Assembly (NCBI GenBank): GCA_009760855.2
Contig: WPIO01000036.1
Coordinates: 1,686,001-1,750,000 of the forward strand
Source of the DNA: Cristatella mucedo
Taxonomy: Eukaryota; Bryozoa; Phylactolaemata; Cristatellidae
Length of the DNA stretch: 64,000 nt
Direction of reading: 5' to 3'
This document shows positions 41,301 to 49,378 of the stretch, in pieces. The notes beneath the pieces were generated by a model that searched no databases, was not told where the DNA came from, and saw nothing but the letters and a program-made list of their open reading frames with translations. Numbering within the stretch: the first letter of the stretch is position 1; each line of letters opens with the position of its first letter. The position numbers were made by a program, and so were the translations under genes.

Positions 41301-44020
41301 ACCTGAAGTCTCGGCCTTTTTGTCACCGATGCTGCCGGAGCAACAGCACTTGTAGTGGACAGGGTGGCGGAGGCAGTGGCCACTGCCTCCGCCGAAGCTG
41401 AGGCAGCAAAAGCCCACACAGGCCCAGGGCGAAGCCGCAGCTGCAGCGGCACATACATAGATGGCCGAGAATCCGAGAATAAGTTCGGCAATACGATAGC
41501 TTATTACCAGACAGATTAAGGCAGGCACTGTGGAGCCCGTGCAAGAGGCAAGTCTGCGAGCAGTCTTTCTGACAGCTAACCCGCTGGGAAACATTTATTA
41601 CGGGGAGGAGTTCCACATGCAAGAGGCATCGGTGCGGTCACGTGGTTCGGTGGAGGGGGAAGGGTGAGCACAGCGAGCCGATTTCGAGCTGTCAACTGCC
41701 GGCACAGACTAGCAGCACGACTGTCGTATACTTGGAAATGCAAGCACGTACTGTAGGTAGATTTATCAGCAATCGCATGCCCGCTGGGGCATTTAACGAA
41801 ACCCAAATGCTGCTGAGGATTCAGCCAGCCACTTTTCTTTTACGTCCTCCTTGGAGCGCCTGCTCGCGTCGGCCTCAGCTGTCGTGCCAGCGAGCAGGAG
41901 CGCCACCTGTCGTGCGGCGCCGAAGGCAGCTACGCGGTAAAAAGGAAACGTTCTGGAAGGCGAGCGCTGTGTGCGCGCTCTGGGGGCAGATTCTAAAGGG
42001 AGGCTCAGTTCACTATCAACAGCTGCCTCTTTTATTGCACGATTATTGCACGATTGCCTACGCCGATTCCTCCCCTCCTCTCTCCGCTCTCTATTATGCT
42101 GCTGGCCTCGTGCACAATCACAAAATGCACGCTTAAATATAAATATAATTCATTTATATAGCGCCCCAAGAGAACTTAATCTCTATTCAGGCGCTTCACA
42201 TATGCCTCGGGGCTCGAGCCCACGACCTCAGTCAGACCTTGGTCGGGGCGAGCACCTTGATGGACGGCACGAGACAGTTGCTAGGACGCTCGCCAGGACT
42301 CTGCATTATTATTATTATTATTATTATTATTGCTCGCACTGCCGGTGGTCGATTCAGCTCAGCAGCAGGAGCCAGAGACAAGCACGTGTCCTTTCGTTCG
42401 TTCATTCATCAAACGAGACAAGAGAAGCAGCAGCAGGGGGTGGCGGCCTCGAGCAAGCTGCAAAGCTCGCAGCTTCGAATCATCGCCAGCGCTAGAAATC
42501 AGCACCGGCCGTTGGCCCAAAGCTCGCCGCTCGTGATTCTAGGAGCATCACGTGATTCTAGGCGTGTCACGTGATTCTAGGTGCATCACGTGATTCTAGG
42601 CACATCACGTGATTCTAGGCACATCACGAACTTGGAGAGCAGTCGTGCAGGATGCGTAGCGGCGCTTCCACACACACACACACGCACGCACGCACACACA
42701 CACACACACATACACAGATGCACGAAACGGGCATGCACGAGCCCTTGCCCGTGCACGCACACATGCATGCACGGGAATGGGCACGTGCCAAAACCGCTGG
42801 GCACGATGCACAGGCAAGCACCTGCGAAGCACAGGGGCACAAAGTCACATGCACGCATGCAAAGACGGCATGCTCTTTTGCACGCTCGCACGAGCGTGCA
42901 CCTGCTAGCGTGCGCCCCGCAAGCTCACGCGCAGGCAAGCACGCTTACGCAGACGCGCAGACCACCATCCTCCGGCGCCGCGGGACACGAGAACGCCCAG
43001 GAAGCTGCACTGGAAAGCCGGCTCCGGCCGCACACAGCGGGTGAGCGCAAGCCGAGCGCGACACGTGGCAGCGGGCGAGTACCGGAAATTCCTCCCGAGG
43101 AGCAAAGCGGCGCAGCAGCAGCAGCTGCTGCTGCTGCTGCCTCAGAGCCGCGCGGCGGCGCGCTCTCACCTGTCGTCGGCAGTGGCGCTCGAGCCGTGGA
43201 AGTCGGGCTTGACGTGCTGCTGCAGGGCCAGGGTGAGCGCAGCGCTTCCGGCGGGCATCGGCGGAGGCATCGGCGTCGTAGGTGGCGGTCCGAAGCCGGC
43301 GCCATCTGCCCGTCTGTCCAGTGGTGAAAGCAGGTATCGAGCGCCGCCACCGCGGACCACGGTTGCAACCCGCTGCTGCTGCTGCAGTTGCAGCTGAGAG
43401 GGCGAGCTGCCAACACCGGCGCCTAACGTCGAAATGGTCAGATGGGAGAGCGGACCACCTGGACTGGTCAGAGCGTGCTGCTGCTGCACGTGCACCGCAT
43501 GTGCCAGCAGCGCCGCCTGCGATGCCAGGGCGCTCGGCATCTGCGGGCTGCCTACCGCCGACGGCGACAGCAGTGGGGACGGCGGCGGACCGGAGGAAGT
43601 GGCTTTTGCCTGAGTCGTCGTTGCCCGCTGCACGGGCGACGGCTGATTGGCCGAGCCCATGGCCGGCAGAGGGGAGGGCGCATGGCGCTCAGCAGCTCCA
43701 CTCCCGTGCGCCGCTGCCGATGCTGCCGCCGCTGATCCCGTGGTGGAGGCCGCTGCGGCTGCTGCCGCAGCAGCTCGCTGTGCCAGCAGTGTGGATTGGG
43801 GTGCCGCACTGGCCGTGGATGCCGGCGGCAGCAGCAGCAGTGGTGAGGCGGGCGGCGGTGCTGCTGCACCGTGCAAGGGTGGCGGAGCGGCGGCTGTGGG
43901 CTGACACTCCATCTCCATCCTCTCCAGCTGATCGTAGGCCTCGATCACCTGCCACCGCGTGACGCCCGACTTGCGCAGCCTGCGGATCAGCTCCACCTGC
44001 TCTATCGTGAACAGACTCAT
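19969..44020 (-). CDS. HMBOX1: HMBOX1/HOT1-type homeobox protein, four exons recognised
   Basis: The gene encodes a nuclear DNA-binding protein of the HNF1-related HMBOX class. Vertebrate HMBOX1 (HOT1) binds double-stranded telomeric repeats and acts as a transcription factor. Recognised exons are 44020-43170, 28510-28260, 22938-22858 and 20396-19969. The first begins MSLFTIEQVELIRRLRKSG, matching the HNF1-like dimerisation region FTIEQIDLLQRLRRTG of HMBOX1. The atypical homeodomain runs from KSRFIFRKGHLAILEEQF to VLNWFSNKRKAVRNHLK with an extended loop. It is split by an intron and retains the helix-3 WF-N-R core. The C terminus ends in KTEAV, like the KTEA of human HMBOX1. The four exons join in frame to 536 aa. 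No POU-specific exon was found, although vertebrate HMBOX1 has one between exons 1 and 2 of this model. The N-terminal region is much richer in Ala, Pro and Gln than in vertebrates. Confidence 0.9.
20700..20897 (+). mobile_element. LINE family A, 3' end only
   Basis: 3' UTR and tail: GTAAAGTACCTAGAAAGAG, then GTTCTCTGAGGGG, ending in ATTATTATTATT at 20886-20897. It lies in the last HMBOX1 intron, antisense to the gene. Confidence 0.8.
21245..21320 (+). mobile_element. LINE family A, tail fragment
   Basis: A short remnant: AGCAAATGTAAAGAGCCTAG, GATTAAGTTCTCTGAGG, and a TTATTGTTATG end. Confidence 0.7.
21560..21890 (-). mobile_element. LINE family A-related, diverged copy
   Basis: The reverse translation includes RLQVVQRSAACLVC, SCRIAPLRLSF and IGSLSSIERLQH, a decayed relative of the family A C-terminal ORF. 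No tail was recognised at its 3' end. Confidence 0.55.
21959..22120 (+). mobile_element. SINE family 2, best plus-strand copy
   Basis: Box A is TTGGTCTAGCGGTTAAGG (about 21981-21998) and box B GGCTCGAGCC (22033-22042), 50 bases apart as in tRNA genes. The tail reads AAGCGCCTGAATAGAG then ATTAAGTTCTCTTGG and ends AT-rich. That tail is the same as that of LINE family A. The head cannot fold as a functional tRNA in full, so this is a SINE and not a tRNA gene. Confidence 0.88.
22121..22857. other. HMBOX1 intron 3, left part of element-free stretch
   Basis: No exon or transposon was recognised. Short frames here have no family resemblance. Confidence 0.4.
22858..22938 (-). CDS. HMBOX1: HMBOX1 homeodomain exon 2 (recognition helix)
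   Basis: This 81 nt exon has acceptor CTTCGTTTCAG and donor GTGAGT. It codes SSRVTPIIVLNWFSNKRKAV and RNHLKG, homeodomain helix 3 with the invariant WF-N-R pattern (human: RVTSLKVYNWFANRRKEIK). Both junction phases fit the neighbours. It was too short to stand out as an open reading frame and was found from the WFSN motif. Confidence 0.9.
22939..24214. other. HMBOX1 intron 2, unassigned
   Basis: Apart from the SINE at 23.33-23.48 kb nothing was recognised. It includes a direct duplication near 22930-23045 (GCTAGCCGCTGAACCGCAGA-like units preceded by GTGACTTGG or GTGACTCGG). It might hold degraded gypsy sequence upstream of the RT fragment. Confidence 0.35.
23327..23480 (-). mobile_element. 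SINE family 2 copy
   Basis: In reverse: head with GGTGCTCGCCCCGACCTAG, box B GGGCTCGAGCCC, tail AAGTGCCTGAATAGAGAT, TTCTCGAAGGG, ending in an AT-rich run at 23321-23340. Box A is degraded. Confidence 0.8.
24215..25040 (+). pseudogene. Ty3/gypsy retrotransposon pol fragment (RT and RNase H)
   Basis: In order: reverse transcriptase pieces NTDDVLVLSRSFVEH (the DD catalytic box), IRLREVLDK and KSLKIEPLKCRF; then the connection region with DECERSVKDLQVRL; then RNase H with GAALGAVFGQ, HPAAYFSKILHKT, STAEGEALAVAAVVFHSRW and DLTNRQPLV; and LELQEYDKYILGKL. Frameshifts and stops separate the pieces, and no LTRs or integrase were seen, so it is a dead internal fragment. It lies in an HMBOX1 intron, antisense to the gene. 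Confidence 0.88.
25318..25482 (+). mobile_element. SINE family 1 copy
   Basis: Head with box A-like TAGCCCAGGAGGCAAG and box B GGGTTCGAGTCC, then GGTGGGCGATCCTTTATTGC, CTCTTCTACCGCTATA and the family end GAGGCTCTTAAATCA. Confidence 0.8.
25655..25738. repeat. (TA)n microsatellite
   Basis: Alternating TA of about 75 bp inside an AT-rich stretch (25490-25760). Confidence 0.97.
26300..26600 (+). mobile_element. LINE family A copy with internal deletion
   Basis: CLSVVSVSVATSHHFLPTFT-like frame and CTTCACTGGCTGACCATTAA match the [13 protein letters not shown] region. After about 26470 it jumps to the 3' UTR and tail (AAGTGCCTAGAAAGAAAC). Confidence 0.75.
26601..28259. other. HMBOX1 intron 2, rest
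   Basis: Apart from the CA repeat no transposon or exon was recognised. Open frames on both strands here lack family resemblance. Confidence 0.4.
27318..27430. repeat. (CA)n microsatellite
   Basis: Two CA blocks separated by CATCACGCATGCACACAGG, preceded by GCATGCATGCATGCA. Confidence 0.97.
28260..28510 (-). CDS. HMBOX1: HMBOX1 homeodomain exon 1
   Basis: The acceptor is TTATTTCTTAG and the donor GTGAGT. The exon codes a linker (FRQEQEGQITKEEMSP) and homeodomain helices 1-2: SRFIFRKGHLAILEEQF, KKNQYPDAEQRRDIAET. Human HMBOX1 has SRFTWRKECLAVMESYF and NENQYPDEAKREEIAN at the same place. It starts and ends inside codons (phase 2 in, phase 1 out). Confidence 0.93.
28725..28925 (-). mobile_element. 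LINE family A, 3' end only
   Basis: It starts with the AATAATAATAATA end at 28731-28745, then in reverse shows the AGTTCTCTGAGGGTGCT tail and 3' UTR. It lies just upstream of the HMBOX1 homeodomain exon, in sense orientation. Confidence 0.78.
28965..29565 (-). mobile_element. LINE family B, 5'-truncated copy
   Basis: The frame 29015-29560 codes [55 protein letters not shown] and SSAGPRLWNSLPQF, the C terminus of an L2/CR1-type ORF2 distinct from family A. It runs for 181 codons without interruption. Confidence 0.9.
29570..29982. repeat. (CT)n / (CTGT)n tract
   Basis: CT microsatellite with CTGT and CTCC variants, directly abutting the truncated 5' end of a LINE family B copy and followed by a LINE family A copy. 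On the HMBOX1 sense strand it is GA-rich. Confidence 0.95.
29985..30625 (-). mobile_element. LINE family A, 5'-truncated copy
   Basis: Pieces of the C-terminal ORF in reverse: [37 protein letters not shown] and LCTPKAWNSQPAYV. The tail CACCCTAAGAGAATTAAATC lies at its 3' end. Frameshifted. Confidence 0.85.
30762..30862 (+). mobile_element. SINE family 1, 3' fragment
   Basis: Contains GTCGTGGCTTAG and the family end GGCTCTTCTGCTGCTATATA then CAATCAGCTAAG. The head is mostly lost. Confidence 0.6.
30863..32095. other. HMBOX1 intron 1, unassigned
   Basis: No exon or mobile element was recognised. The frame at 31006-31218 is open but matches nothing I know. Confidence 0.4.
32102..32161. repeat. 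(CT)n microsatellite
   Basis: Pure CT repeat, 30 units. Confidence 0.98.
32162..33370. other. HMBOX1 intron 1, unassigned
   Basis: I looked here for a POU-specific exon on the minus strand and found no GISQS or WYQLEK-like motif. No transposon was recognised. Confidence 0.4.
33371..33502 (-). mobile_element. SINE family 2 copy, diverged
   Basis: In reverse: head with TTTGGCCGAGGGGTTAAG, box B AGGCTCAAGCCC, tail AAGCACTTGGATAGAGATTG and TTCTCTCAGGGTGC. Confidence 0.78.
34066..34116. repeat. (CA)n microsatellite
   Basis: Pure CA run of about 25 units. Confidence 0.98.
34206..34391 (+). other. Unassigned open frame in HMBOX1 intron 1
   Basis: A short plus-strand frame with protein-like composition (DSRELELAKNRVPLAKRLVD, MRLRPRDEFRLLKDTDDS). 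It lies antisense in the intron. I do not recognise it. It could be a remnant of a transposon ORF or chance. Confidence 0.15.
35296..35351. repeat. (CAG)n, about 18.7 units
   Basis: Uninterrupted AGC/CAG trinucleotide repeat in HMBOX1 intron 1. On the plus strand it would code poly-Ser, but no gene context supports translation. Confidence 0.98.
35352..36895. other. HMBOX1 intron 1, unassigned
   Basis: No mobile element recognised. A short (GCGT)n-like stretch lies at 36743-36780. Two minus-strand frames ending at good donors (36404-36409 GTGAGT; 36503-36508 GTAAGT) were considered as exons but do not fit the phase or family. Confidence 0.35.
36900..37215 (-). mobile_element. LINE family A, 3' fragment
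   Basis: Begins with AATAATAATAAGACAAATAA and in reverse shows the GAGATTTAGTTCTCTTGTGG tail, the TGACAGTGGGCATGGTATCG 3' UTR and the FKKKLKTDLF coding end. Confidence 0.75.
37570..38902 (-). mobile_element. LINE family A copy with intact-looking reverse transcriptase core
   Basis: The frame 38286-38900 is open for 204 codons over the RT core: MLLVLLDLSATLDTVDRQVL, LERLSSRLGITGTAL, LKYRLPQGSLIGQLF and the catalytic box FALYADDTQLY. The C-terminal ORF and 3' UTR continue to about 37570 with frameshifts. The 5' side stops at 38902, where a family B copy begins on the other strand. Confidence 0.92.
38905..39835 (+). mobile_element. LINE family B, longest copy
   Basis: It starts inside the RT C-terminus (SDIQTWMSESFLKLNDDKP), followed after a frameshift by an ORF at 39191-39859: TMNMAARLVFKSQKFEHVS, GWMSVEQRIQSKVLTLTHKA, AGPRLWNSLPQFL. 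It ends with the family B tail GGAGATACATTACATTACAT at about 39806-39825. It is 5'-truncated. Confidence 0.9.
40312..40347. repeat. Perfect inverted repeat, 13 bp arms
   Basis: Arms CCGGAAGCTGCGG (40312-40324) and CCGCAGCTTCCGG (40335-40347) flank a 10-base loop. No gene function is evident. Confidence 0.95.
40376..40396. repeat. Perfect inverted repeat, 9 bp arms, 3-base loop
   Basis: GAAAGAAAC (40376-40384), loop GAG, GTTTCTTTC (40388-40396), 28 bases after the previous hairpin. Confidence 0.95.
40481..40541. repeat. 21 bp tandem repeat, three units
   Basis: Three units of the form AGCCCTAATGCTATGCATGC or a close variant. Confidence 0.93.
40600..41055. repeat. Dispersed repeat with degenerate CCCTAAA arrays, two tandem units
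   Basis: Each unit has a conserved lead (GGGCAGTGAGCCCATAGCAG, then GAAGTT, GTAGCCAGC) followed by about 100 bp of degenerate CTAAACC telomere-like text (40670-40756 and 40946-41055). A third copy lies at 57440-57625. Confidence 0.8.
41056..42133. other. HMBOX1 intron 1, unassigned
   Basis: No exon or mobile element recognised. Contains a G run at 41261-41270 and GCC/GCT-rich sequence at 41300-41450. Confidence 0.4.
42134..42262 (-). mobile_element. SINE family 2 copy, head truncated
   Basis: In reverse: GGTGCTCGCCCCGACCAAGG, box B GGGCTCGAGCCC, tail GAAGCGCCTGAATAGAGAT, TTCTCTTGGGGCGC, then an AT-rich end. Box A is missing, so the tRNA-like 5' end has been lost. Confidence 0.82.
42530..42628. 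repeat. 19 bp tandem array carrying four TCACGTGA palindromes
   Basis: The unit CACGTGATTCTAGGCACAT repeats with an exact 19 bp period. CACGTG occurs at 42549, 42568, 42587 and 42606, each inside TCACGTGA. The first and last units are degenerate. It lies in HMBOX1 intron 1, 0.55 kb downstream of the first coding exon. Confidence 0.97.
42629..43169. other. HMBOX1 intron 1, 5' end
   Basis: CA/CG-rich sequence with many GCAC and CATGC words and a small (CA)n run at 42670-42713. Contains the inverted repeat GCACGCTCG-CA-CGAGCGTGC at 42880-42899. No gene. Confidence 0.5.
43170..44020 (-). CDS. HMBOX1: HMBOX1 first coding exon (aa 1-283)
   Basis: The start ATG at 44020-44018 lies in a good context (GCGGCC before it) and opens the family block MSLFTIEQVELIRRLRKSG. 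After about residue 45 the exon is low-complexity, with Ala, Pro, Gln and Ser runs up to HVKPDFHGSSATADD. The donor is GTGAGA and the phase is 2. A likely acceptor (GTGGTTTCAG) 22 bases upstream of the ATG suggests a separate 5' untranslated exon. Confidence 0.9.
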
Positions 44021-44109
44021 GGCCGCTGCTGCCTGCTGGCCCCTGAAACCACAAAATCAGCCACAGGCCTGTTAACAGGGCCGGGACCATAAACAGCAAT
44101 AGACCATAA

Positions 44110-44955
<846 letters not shown>

Positions 44956-46771
44956 GCTGAAGAGCCAGATGAGAGCAAGCTGAAGCAAAAGAGGAGTGGG
45001 AGCAGCCGGTTTTTCTCTATTGGGGTTACTCTTTGGGCAAGCAGACGAGAGGCTAGCTGAGCGATGCTCTTCCCTCCTCTGGCTGCATAGGTCACGTGGC
45101 CAGGATGGGGAGGCCGGCCAAGCGCTTGGCCCACTTCGGCTCATTGGTGCATGCATGGCAGCCAGCAGCCGGTGCCGGTGAGCGGCAGTCGGTGCAGTTG
45201 CATTGACTTGCACCTCTGCTGGCGCTGACTACTCAAGCGGCACACCAGCTGATCGCGTGACTCAAGCATACCAGTGAGCTCGGGACGAGCAGGCACGTGA
45301 CTGCTTCCGGCTCTCTAGCGGTCTTTCGGCCTCTCAGTCTTTGCAGCCATAGCTGGACGAAGCCTGCGCTGAGAGGACGAACGACTTTCGTCTGGCTGCC
45401 GAATCTAGACGAACACCCCTAACTCTCCCGTAGGGGAGGCGGAAAGCTGCGAGAGCGCATGGCTTCTGAGCAGGCCGGTCGGCCACGTGCTGAGCCTGCA
45501 GGCTCAGCACATGGCCGTCTGCTCTGCCTCGTCCGGCCATTGGCAGCCGGCCAAGCAAGGATGCTGCCGAAGGCCAACCGGGGCAACCAATAGCGTTGCT
45601 CCGGTGGCATGGAGGGCAACAGGAGCAATCACTTTCTTGCCCTAGTCTGCTGGCTGCATAGGCCCGGCATAGTGGGAGAGCAGGGGGCCAACATGTTCCC
45701 CGGTCCCCACCCACACGCACGTGACACTTGTTGGGGCTCTAGCTACGGCCACGCCCTCCTGGTAGCTTCAGCCTAGCCACAAGGAGGCCCTTTCGGCACT
45801 CCTAAGCCTGCCTGCCTGATCCCATCCTCGGCTCAATCTGCCTCATCTTCCGGTTCTGAGGGGGCAGCTGCTACCAATTGGGCCACACAATTACCAGGTA
45901 AAACTACCGTAACCCGGCTTAGCAGCCCAGACACGTTCAGGTGTCGGCTTTAGTCCATCCAGTCTTATCGGTTGTGACTTCAGATGGGCGCATGTGAGAG
46001 AGTGCGTCTGTGTGAGTACGGCTCCTAAACGAAAGTCTGATTCGTCAGCGGGTGCTGACCAATGAGAAGAGGCCGGCAAAATAGGCAGCTATAAATGGGA
46101 ATGATAGAACACACTCTCGTACTTGAAATTGAAAATTGAATAGAGATTAGTATAGTTTTAATTTAGCCCACGAGTTCTGGAACACAGAAGACTGCCAATT
46201 CGCTGGCCTGGTACTGATCGCTGGGTTGCAGAGCCCGAACGAGTTTAACGTATAAACGTGAGTGGCAAAATGCAGTTATTCTTGAAAATTAAATTTCGCA
46301 GGAAAAAGCCCAAAGGTGAGAAATTACCAAAAAGCAAGAAAGTCTCAAACTTAAATAGCCATGTAACCAGAAAATGTAAGATATGTGCCTTGCGATATGC
46401 ATAACTATCGCAGATAACAACGACAACATTAGGCAGCAGACAAACCCGCGAGGCACTGCTAGAACTAAACGAAAGCTCGCTTTGCATCGAGCTCGACAAC
46501 AGCAAAAAGCTGAATTCAAAGCCAAGGGACATCTCGTATTTTCCTAAGAAACTCAGCGAATATGTTACTGCAAAGTCAGCAGCAAGACACTGAAGAAGCT
46601 CACGAGACATGCACTCCCAAAGATACCTCTTGTGACCTCCACTCTCTTGAGATTGAGTTGTCAAGACTTCGAGTAGACCTGTGCCAGAAACTACTACTAG
46701 ATGCCAAAAGGAGATGTGGACTGCGGGAAGTTGCAGTTGAACGAAGGGTCCGCCACAGGACAGATGCCTGG

Positions 46772-46807
<36 letters not shown>

Positions 46808-47040
46808 ATATCGGTCTCACGGCAGAGGAGATTTCAAGAATCATGAAGGACAGCAGAGACTATCCCCAACAAGAAATTACAGCCAGGTTTTCCCGGCTCA
46901 CAGATCTTGATGCTAATTTGGTTTCTTGCTGGAAGTTGAGAAGCTTTTGAATACAATTGACCAGACCAGACTCCTCCAGCAATGTCTAGATCTTGGGGCT
47001 TATACTGCTCTGACGTTTATTGAGCAGAGCTGTACAACAA
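44956..47040. other. HMBOX1 5' flank and intergenic DNA
   Basis: No gene recognised. Contains a foldback palindrome at 45481-45516 and a (CT)n run at 46777-46804. From about 46270 onward short plus-strand frames (MLLQSQQQDTEEAHETCTPK, SLEIELSRLRVDLCQKLLLD) may belong to the hAT remnant that follows. Confidence 0.4.
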
Positions 47041-47044
47041 AATA

Positions 47045-47415
47045 TGTGACTGTAAAATGCTTCTTGTCACATGTCACGACTCGGCACTAAAGACACCGCT
47101 GGAACTCGTGTCTTTCATTGTCAGTTATGGAGATTTGTTTCCTAATTTGAGAGTTGCCTAGCAAGTTCTTCTCACCATAGCCGTATCAGTTGCCAGCAGT
47201 GACGTTCCTGTAGGAAAGCTGAAGATAATCCTGTCTTATCTGAGAGCATCAATGGGATAAGATCGATTATCCGATTTGGCCTTGTTAAGAATAGAGAAAG
47301 AAACGCTGAAAAATATTGACTTTCAAACTGTAACAGACCAGTTTGCCACGTACAAGGCCAGCAAATTCCCCGAAAATAAAGCCACGATAGCTACCTTGTA
47401 CTTTGACTACAGTTA
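47045..47415 (+). pseudogene. hAT transposase C-terminal (dimerisation) fragment
   Basis: The plus-strand frame beginning near 47098 reads ELVSFIVSYGDLFPNLRVA, stop, QVLLTIAVSVASSDV, KLKIILSYLRASMG, stop, DRLSDLALLRIEKETLKNID and FATYKASKF. This is the hAT-family dimerisation region (the usual form has LTLPVSVASAERSFSKLK and RLSGLALLSIE). Two in-frame stops make it a pseudogene. Terminal inverted repeats were not identified. Confidence 0.8.
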
Positions 47416-48480
47416 GTACAACTTTCCTGACTCAATATGCCTTCTAGCATGTGTTTTTTCCATTTCTTCAGCAATGGAGCTAATTTGTAGCAATTTTTGA
47501 CAAGGGGAGAGGCGCCATTTTTAGCTTTGTCAGCGGGCCCTGAAAAGTGTGCCTAAGGCCCCTACGCCTCTGTGAGATTGTAGGAATGTGCTGCTTCGCA
47601 CACTGCCATCAGACGGCAGCACACTAGATACCTCTGCTGAGAACAGTTTCACTAGCTAGATCGCAGTGAAAGATCCTGCAATCGCGTTGCTTTACAATTT
47701 CACTACTTCCTAATCTACTGGCAACGAGTTGAGGGGATGCTAATCGCAGGCTGACGATAGGAGTTGACCTGCTTTGCTTCCGAAAGTAAACATAAAGGCT
47801 GATCACCCGATTGAGCAGTCGAATGCAGACGACAGGAGAAGAGCGCTAGTGGCCATCGCTCGCGCTAGCTGCTTGCAATAAAGAATCGCCTGCTGTATGA
47901 CTTCAACTCACGAAGTCACGGGTCGTCCAGTGAGCGAGCGAGCAAGCAGCCAACCACCAGGCGAAGAAGAAGACCCTCTGGCCGATCGGCCTCTTTTCAG
48001 ATTGGCTGATCGGCCACTGCAGGCCGACTGGGCACTAGGTCTTTGAGTTTATCTACAGCAGCCGTGCCAGCAGTGCCGCTCAGCCTTAAGAGACACGTGA
48101 TGCTCAGCGTTAGGGGTTGTTGCCTCGGAGCTCCACAGCTGAGCACACAGTTAGACCAGGCAGGGCATACTGTGCAATCCTGCAGCAGGGCTTGACGATG
48201 GATGGCCAAGACACGACCTGCGCGGCCATGCTGCAGGACAGGGCCGCCGGGTTCGGGCGATCCAATTGATCAGGCTTCAGATCTTTAGCAAGCAGTGGGT
48301 ACTTATCTCGCGGTAGAATAGGCTAGCCTTACCGCCTTCACTTTATGGACATCATTCTAGGCCATGTCATTACATCACTGCAGACATCGAGCGCCCTGGA
48401 AGATTGGTCGTGTCACTTTGTAGGCAGCTCAGCTAATCAGAGTCAGCTCGATTCTGCCGAAAGGTAGTGCATGATTGGCT
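47416..48480. other. Intergenic DNA, nothing recognised
   Basis: No gene, repeat or transposon recognised beyond possible trailing hAT sequence. Confidence 0.4.
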
Positions 48481-48481
48481 C

Positions 48482-48484
<3 letters not shown>

Positions 48485-48519
<35 letters not shown>

Positions 48520-48624
48520 CTTTCTTTCTATTTCCGACTCTCTCTTTACTTTCTCTCTCGCTCTGTCACTTTCTCTCTCTGTCACTCCCTCTCTCTCACT
48601 ATCTCTGTCTCTCTGTGTGTCTGC

Positions 48625-48655
<31 letters not shown>

Positions 48656-48660
48656 ACTCT
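48485..48660. repeat. (CT)n / (CTGT)n tract
   Basis: CT microsatellite with TCTGTCTGTCTGTCTG at its right end. Confidence 0.95.
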
Positions 48661-48834
48661 TGATCTGTCTGTGACCATTTTTTCTTGGCTGACGTCAGCA
48701 GGAGTAAAGCCTGCCTACTTTCAGCAATGAGCAATGCACCATACATTCAGGTCAGCTTAGACAAGGACGTCGGGGCCAAGCTAGCTCATGTATCTGTGAC
48801 ATTTCGTGCAGACTCCGGCACCTCACTATTGGCA

Positions 48835-49378
48835 AGTTTTCCTGCCATTGCAGCGAGTATACGCCTACAGCTGCTACAAAACTCTGCTGCTGCTCTGGCT
48901 TGTCTGTCTTGAATGTCAAAAGTACCGAAAGTTCTTTCAACTTCTCGCCAACTCAAGCACTGGCTCCTGATCAAGCACTGTACCGACTTCAAGGTTCTTC
49001 CACTAACTTTTAGGTCCCTTCATTCTTTTGCTCCAGCCAACCTATCAACAATATTTCCTAATTTGGCTTTGCACTTTACAGCCCACACTTCGGACTCAAG
49101 GCGTTTATCTTGGACTTCACCCAGCCTCAAATCCAGTGTAGACATTGCCCTCAGTTCACATGCTCCCAAAGCCCGCAGCTCTCAACCGATTGAAGTCACA
49201 ATACGATTTGACGACATTGAAAAAAGTCGACCTATCTGTTCCTGACAGCATTCCTTTGTCCGCTTATTTGTGCTGATACTGTGCTGCATGCTATCAGCAA
49301 CCGATTGACATGCTCCCTTCCCTGCATGTGTAGAGTATCTAGAGATTTAGTTCTCGAGGCTAACAAAAATGACATATA
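48835..49378 (+). mobile_element. LINE family A, diverged 5'-truncated copy
   Basis: RLQLLQNSAAALACLS at its start, [35 protein letters not shown] and APKARSSQPIEVTIR; the tail ends with TAGAGATTTAGTTCTCGAGG at about 49350. Confidence 0.82.

Noticed and set aside
41291-41491. Ala/Ser/Thr-rich minus-strand frame as an extra HMBOX1 exon
   Set aside because: No acceptor or donor in the needed phase and no family resemblance; simply GCC/GCT-rich sequence.
42530-42628. CRISPR-like array
   Set aside because: The 19 bp units are contiguous with no unique spacers, and the genome is eukaryotic.
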